Below, piece by piece: positions 60,061 through 64,000 of a DNA stretch of 64,000 bases. Numbering within the stretch: position 1 is the stretch's first letter; the number at the start of each line of letters is the position of its first letter. The position numbers and the translations under genes were made by a program. The stretch lies in the NCBI GenBank assembly GCA_964627535.1, contig CAZVJW010000003.1, forward strand, positions 87,051 to 151,050, in the 5' to 3' direction. The DNA is from UBA1447 sp964627535. GTDB lineage: Bacteria > Bacillota > Clostridia > Oscillospirales > Acutalibacteraceae. A model generated the notes under the pieces. The model worked only from the letters and a program-made list of their open reading frames with translations, was not told the origin of the DNA and did no database searches.

Positions 60061-62415
60061 CTAACCGCTGACCACTCGCTTAATAAATATCTCCGAAATA
60101 TTCGGGCCCCGTTCGCCGTCGCGTACGGTGAATTTCAGCCGCAGTTTGCCGTCTTGATAAGCGGCTTTCGGCAAGGGAGTTTCCGCTTCAACAAACGGTT
60201 CGTTTACAAAAATTTCGTCGTGAATGAGGTGTTCGCCGTTTTCTCCGGCGCAAAGTTTTATATGTATCGGATGGTATTTTCCGTAAACGGTTTTGATGAT
60301 GTAGTCCGCTTTCTTGTCAAGTCCTTCGTAATTCACAAAAAGCGGTGTTTGGTAAAGCGTATAAACATTCTGCCGCCAGGCGAGCGGGATATTCAGCTTG
60401 TCGTCCCCATCATGGGGCGGGGGCATCAAAAAAGAAAGAAGCGGGGTTTTGAAAAATCCGGGGTCATTGGGATAATTATCGTGGTTTTCGAGCCGCTTCC
60501 AGCTTTCTTTCGAGCCGAAATCGTCGTAAAATCCGCCTTCACCCGGGTCGGTGCGGTTTATAAGGCCGAGGATGGCGGCATGCTGTTCCTTTTCTGTCAG
60601 GAGGTTTTCGGCTTTGTCCAGCTGAGCCAGCATATACCGGCAGTCGTTCAGCGGGATATCGAGGCATTCGACAAACGCACCCCTGTCCCATTCCGAAGCG
60701 AAGTGGCGTGTAACGGTCAGCTGTGCTCCGATTTTTTCAAAAAGCAGGTCAGCAAGTGTGTTTATTTTTTGGCTGATTTCCGGAAGAATCTTCTCTGTCT
60801 TCGCTTTGTTTAATATATGCCTTGCTTTTTCAATACAATCAGCGGCTCCGTTTTTTACGAAATCCGCAAGCGATTCAAGGGCTTCCGTCTCAAGCCGGTG
60901 CTCGTAGATATATCTGTTCTGCTGGTAATAATCGAACAAAGCCCGCAGCAGATGCATCTCAAAGCGGTAATTTGTCTTTGCTGTTTCATTCAGACTATTT
61001 TCCATTGCGGTCCACTTCTCGTATGTTTTCCCGATTTCCGGATTAACAGCAAATTCGCCGATCAGATTTTTTTCAAGCGATATAAGGCCGTCCGCAATAT
61101 CTTCCGCCTTGCCGCAGCTGATAAAGAGCCTTGCATAATCTGTTAAAGTTTGGATAACCGCTGTTTCGGGATTCCATTCCTGATCCAGCCAGATGAACTT
61201 GTTAACATCATCGTTGATGCCTTCGGAATAGCAGACGGATCCGGACATAAGATCGCAATAAAGGTTATGTATGTGCTTTTCATCGTTGGGACGCGGATTG
61301 ATGAATTCCCGCCCGAGGGTTAATGCGAGCGTTAAATCCCACTTCGGTACGGGATATTGACAGCGCAGCGAATGCGCTATATCCGCATAGTTGCGTATCG
61401 GATAACACTGCGGAGTTCTTTTTCGAAGCACATCCACATTGTCGCGCTCCCAAGGCGCGAAGGTAACGCCGTGAAGCCATTCGGGCTTTTTCGCGAGTTC
61501 GTCGTAAAACTCCTCGGACCATTGCTCGCTCGGGCAAAAGGTTTGGGGCGAAAGCCACAGCTTAATGTTTTTATGGTGTGTTTTCGCAACAGCATAGAAT
61601 TTCTCTGAAACTTCAAATAGCTTACGGGGGAAAAGCCTGCCCGGGTCGCCCCCGGGGATAAAAAGATTATCTATATAAGGCACAAACGAAAAAATCTCGC
61701 CGCGCTTCTTTACTTCTTCAAAAAAAGCCTGTTCGTCAATATCCTCCGCGAACATATTCGGGTACCACATGCCGACCTCAAGACCGTAGGAATGTATAAT
61801 TTCCGAAAGCCTTCGTGTCATTTCGAGCGGTTCGTATTTCATCAGGCAGTTTCTTGAGGCATCATCTGTGCCGGGGGGCAGAATATCGATGCTGTTTGCG
61901 CCGAATAAAGCAAGTTCGCGGATATACTGTTCGAAAATTTTAGGCGTCCAAGCATCATAGGCATTTGTTTTCGGGCGATAGGCAAGCTGATGGCCCCTTA
62001 TGGGGAAACGGGGCGCTGTTGATATAGAGACATCAAGAGGCAGCAAAAGCTCGCCGAAATTCCAGTTCATCAGCCGTAAAAGCTTGCCGACACCGTAAAG
62101 AACACCTCTGTCGTCCACGCCGATTACTGCGCAAAAGGGCTTGCCGCTTTTATCGATTTTTATGCGGTAACCTTCGCTGCCGGGCTTCGGCAGATCGTTG
62201 ACCAAAGCCAAAGCGGGAAAGCAAACGAACCGTTTGCCGCCAACGGCAATAATAGATGTGGCGGTGTTCGGATATTTATAGGATATATTCAGTTCAAGTC
62301 CGGTCCTTTTAAATATCTCTTCCGCCAAGACAAGAACCGCTTTTTTTTCAAATTCCGAAGCGTTTTTGTCGGCAACAATAACTGCTTTAGTAAAATCGGC
62401 ATATTTTTGTTTCAT
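60061..62415 (-). CDS. GH20/GH67-like glycosidase (alpha-glucuronidase or hexosaminidase type)
   Basis: 784 aa. Residues ~1-125 form the alpha/beta domain found ahead of the barrel in GH20, GH67 and GH84-type enzymes (AVLVLAEEIFKRTG, ending GVDDRGVLYGVGKLLRLM). A TIM barrel follows: FPIRGHQLAYRPKTNAYDAW, LFGANSIDILPPGTDDASR, GLEVGMWYPNMF, IKLWLSPQTFCPSE, then a helical C-terminal region (~430-640) and a short beta-end. No signal peptide, so it acts in the cytoplasm. ATG at 62415; ribosome site AAAGGAC upstream. Activity and sugar cannot be settled without structure comparison. Confidence 0.65.
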   Translation of the reverse strand: MKQKYADFTKAVIVADKNASEFEKKAVLVLAEEIFKRTGLELNISYKYPNTATSIIAVGGKRFVCFPALALVNDLPKPGSEGYRIKIDKSGKPFCAVIGVDDRGVLYGVGKLLRLMNWNFGELLLPLDVSISTAPRFPIRGHQLAYRPKTNAYDAWTPKIFEQYIRELALFGANSIDILPPGTDDASRNCLMKYEPLEMTRRLSEIIHSYGLEVGMWYPNMFAEDIDEQAFFEEVKKRGEIFSFVPYIDNLFIPGGDPGRLFPRKLFEVSEKFYAVAKTHHKNIKLWLSPQTFCPSEQWSEEFYDELAKKPEWLHGVTFAPWERDNVDVLRKRTPQCYPIRNYADIAHSLRCQYPVPKWDLTLALTLGREFINPRPNDEKHIHNLYCDLMSGSVCYSEGINDDVNKFIWLDQEWNPETAVIQTLTDYARLFISCGKAEDIADGLISLEKNLIGEFAVNPEIGKTYEKWTAMENSLNETAKTNYRFEMHLLRALFDYYQQNRYIYEHRLETEALESLADFVKNGAADCIEKARHILNKAKTEKILPEISQKINTLADLLFEKIGAQLTVTRHFASEWDRGAFVECLDIPLNDCRYMLAQLDKAENLLTEKEQHAAILGLINRTDPGEGGFYDDFGSKESWKRLENHDNYPNDPGFFKTPLLSFLMPPPHDGDDKLNIPLAWRQNVYTLYQTPLFVNYEGLDKKADYIIKTVYGKYHPIHIKLCAGENGEHLIHDEIFVNEPFVEAETPLPKAAYQDGKLRLKFTVRDGERGPNISEIFIKRVVSG

Positions 62416-62439
62416 GTTTATCAGTCCTTTCAGCGTTAT

Positions 62440-62706
62440 TGAGAAGAAGTTGAGAAGTGCGGCTGTGCCGCGGGAAGAGATGGAAAAGATGTTGGGGAAT
62501 GTGAAGCGGATGAGAAAAAAGCTTCTCTTTGTTCAGGACAACAAATGTTAATGCATGCTTGGCTGAAAACATTGTAACCTTTTTATTTTAACAGTTCAAT
62601 ACAAAATAAAACCGATTCATTGGTTATTTACCGGTTGCCCCCGTATACCAACGTCTTCCCCACTTCTTCTCATGACGAAGTCATTCTTTCCCATCTCTTC
62701 TCAACA
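62440..62706. repeat. Hairpin-bearing inverted-repeat element, copy E5 (arms separated by ~115 bp)
   Basis: Left purine arm 62440-62520 with GCGGC-TGT-GCCGC (62459-62471). Right pyrimidine arm 62637-62706 with ATGAC-GAA-GTCAT (62672-62684), perfect. The middle ~115 bp is A+T-rich, unlike other copies, and probably holds the promoter of the minus-strand gene at 60061. Confidence 0.7.
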
Positions 62707-62799
62707 TATTTCATTGACATTTATATTTTTTATATATATATTCTATATGATCGTTATCGGCCGTTCGTTCCGGAGTACAAACGCACAGAATCAGTAAAA

Positions 62800-62907
62800 A
62801 GTTGCAAAGCAGAGCCAAAACTCGTGGGAAAAACTTGCAAATGCTGGCTGAAACTCGTGGGAAAAAGTTGCAAAATCAGAGGCAAACTCGTGGGAAAAAG
62901 TTGCAAA
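62800..62907. repeat. 33-bp tandem repeat upstream of the aldolase gene
   Basis: A/GTTGCAAA starts at 62800, 62833, 62866 and 62899, exactly 33 bases apart; ACTCGTGGGAAAA ends each full unit. A plus-strand frame (62620-62952) reads through as KLVGKSCK-type repeats and overlaps the aldolase start by 14 bases, but it has no good start or ribosome site, so I regard the array as probably non-coding. With E5 it fills the gene-free stretch 62416-62938. Confidence 0.7.
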
Positions 62908-62938
62908 CTTGCTTTTATAAAAGACGGAGAGTGGATTT

Positions 62939-63748
62939 ATGAACCAATATGAACTTAAAAAAGCATTTGCCGAAAACAGGCGGGTATACGGCACCCTGAT
63001 AGCCTCGCCGTCGTCCAAATGGGCGGCGCAAATTGATAAAACCGGGGTTGATTTTGTTTTTATCGATTCCGAGCATATGCCGCTTGAACGCTCAACCCGC
63101 GGATGGATGTGCGAATGCTATAAGGCGAAGAATATCGCGCCGATTGTCCGCATACCGTTTTGCAGCGCGTATGAAGCCTTCGCGGCCATTGAGGACGGAG
63201 CCGCAGGGGTAATTTCTCCGTACCTTGAAACGGTGGAGGAAATCGACATCCTTATCGGTGCGGTGAAATACCGTCCGCTGAAAGGCAAACGCCTGCAGCA
63301 GGTTCTTTCCGGCGAAGTTGTTCTCTCTCAAAAAGAGAAGGATTACCTTGAAAAATATAACGACGGGCATCTTTTGATTCTTAATATCGAAAGCCGCCTG
63401 GCCGTCGACCATATTGACGAACTCCTTGCCAAACCGGAGGTAGACGCCGTGTTTATCGGTCCGCACGATTTGTCGATTAATATGGGTATCCCCGATGAAT
63501 ACGACAATCCGGAATTCGAGGTGTATGTCGAAAGAATCATAACTGCCTGCAACAGGCGGAAAATCGGCGTCGGCAACCATTATTCCGGCAACATCGAAAA
63601 GCAGATACAGTGGGCGAAAAAAGGTATGAACATCGTTGTCTGGAATTCGGACTTAAGCCGTTTTGTCAAGGCAATCGGGACGGATTTCAACTATATTAAG
63701 GATGCACTGGGTGAAAGCAAGGGCGAAGCAGAAGATGTTACTATTTAA
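62939..63748 (+). CDS. HpcH/HpaI-family 2-keto-3-deoxy sugar-acid aldolase
   Basis: 269 aa; ATG at 62939 behind CGGAGAG. IASPSSKWAAQIDKTGVDFVFIDSEHMPLER and then IVRIPF (Arg-containing), GVISPYLETVEE and VFIGPHDLSINMG fit the class II, metal-dependent HpcH/HpaI aldolases (PEP/pyruvate TIM-barrel fold, Glu and Asp metal ligands). Members cleave 2-keto-3-deoxyglucarate or 4-hydroxy-2-ketoheptanedioate to pyruvate and an aldehyde. With the KDG-type kinase at 22800, sugar-acid breakdown is plausible; the two genes are 40 kb apart. Confidence 0.87.
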   Translation: MNQYELKKAFAENRRVYGTLIASPSSKWAAQIDKTGVDFVFIDSEHMPLERSTRGWMCECYKAKNIAPIVRIPFCSAYEAFAAIEDGAAGVISPYLETVEEIDILIGAVKYRPLKGKRLQQVLSGEVVLSQKEKDYLEKYNDGHLLILNIESRLAVDHIDELLAKPEVDAVFIGPHDLSINMGIPDEYDNPEFEVYVERIITACNRRKIGVGNHYSGNIEKQIQWAKKGMNIVVWNSDLSRFVKAIGTDFNYIKDALGESKGEAEDVTI

Positions 63749-63960
63749 TCACCTGTCAGGCATCGCCTGCCTTGGCCAAAATTTTTGGCCTGACCGATGG
63801 TAATCGTCTCAGCTGAAAATTTCGGCTCAGCCGAAAGTGTTCGGCTAACCCATCTTTGAAAAAGAGGGCTTTTGCGGGGAAACCCGCACCCGTTGTAGAC
63901 GAACCATGGAAAAGGCTCCTTTTCCAAAGGGAATTCCCCTGTCAGGGTAACATTGTCAAC
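63749..63960. repeat. Family R3 composite repeat, plus orientation
   Basis: TAATCACCTGTCAGGC, GGCCAAAATTTTTGGCC (palindrome), GACCGATGGTAATCG, GGCTCAGCCGAAAGTGTTCGGC and CCATCTTTGAAAAAGAGGGC, then GGCTCCTTTTCCAAAGGGAATT. Matches 36192-36262 and, inverted, 54880-54956 and 43925-44047. Reaches almost to the window edge; no gene seen after the aldolase. Confidence 0.6.
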
Positions 63961-64000
63961 TTAAGAAAATCCAAGAAAAACATGCACAAAAACCAACTAT

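Noticed and set aside
62620..62952. 110-aa plus-strand frame with KLVGKSCK repeats
   Set aside because: Only a TTG without ribosome site could start it, and the first half is low-quality coding sequence; the repeat is better treated as DNA. Kept as a finding, not as a gene.

Overview
The window reads as chromosomal DNA of an anaerobic, carbohydrate-degrading member of the Clostridia (Bacillota), most like an uncultured Oscillospirales-type gut or digester organism. This is inferred from strong AGGAGG-type ribosome binding sites (some with TTG starts), near-consensus -35/-10 promoters with 17-bp spacers, secreted proteins with cohesin-like, InlB-B-repeat and bacterial Ig-like domains, MsmX/MalEFG-type sugar import, ferredoxin-type proteins and dense intergenic repeats. 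No rRNA, tRNA, CRISPR array or transposase gene was recognised, and no search could be run.

Layout. 0-18.6 kb is mostly extracytoplasmic: a membrane-anchored cohesin-like protein, a LysE-type exporter, a nucleoside hydrolase, two secreted metallophosphoesterases, an InlB-repeat protein, a secreted lipase-like protein, then a plus-strand group of a glycosidase-like protein, a zinc-ribbon membrane protein, an Ig-like protein, a GPH-family sugar symporter and a lipoprotein glycosidase. 18.9-24.3 kb is a sugar-acid/pentose-phosphate group: LarA-like protein, PHP phosphoesterase, 6-phosphogluconate dehydrogenase, KDG-type kinase and a small His-rich membrane protein. 24.5-32.7 kb is a malto-oligosaccharide system: MalQ, MalE/F/G-like ABC importer, alpha-amylase lipoprotein and a convergent MsmX-type ATPase. 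32.8-46.8 kb is nearly all minus strand: an AbrB/RelE-type toxin-antitoxin pair, beta-helix protein, URO-D-family protein, two (alpha/alpha)6 enzymes (one GH94-like), a ferredoxin protein, a pectate-lyase-like protein, a DUF559 protein and a frameshifted glycosidase-like gene.

46.9-51.5 kb is visibly richer in A+T than its surroundings: a small XRE regulator with palindromic operators, a PLD-DEAD helicase (DUF3427 type) and a DUF6884/GIY-YIG protein. It looks like a transferred nucleic-acid-defence locus. 51.7-64 kb holds a NapH-like Fe-S membrane protein, Phd/RelE and HicAB toxin-antitoxin pairs, esterases and deacetylases (SGNH, PIG-L, sialate-O-acetylesterase-like), a methyltransferase, a GH20/GH67-like protein and an HpaI-type aldolase.

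Three patterns deserve most attention: (1) inverted-repeat intergenic elements that carry 15 mini-hairpins with covarying 5-bp stems around a mostly GAA loop; (2) a shared aromatic, amphipathic C-terminal tail on six secreted proteins of unrelated fold; (3) the XRE/helicase/GIY-YIG locus. Two MITE-like repeat families are also present, one inserted inside the other.
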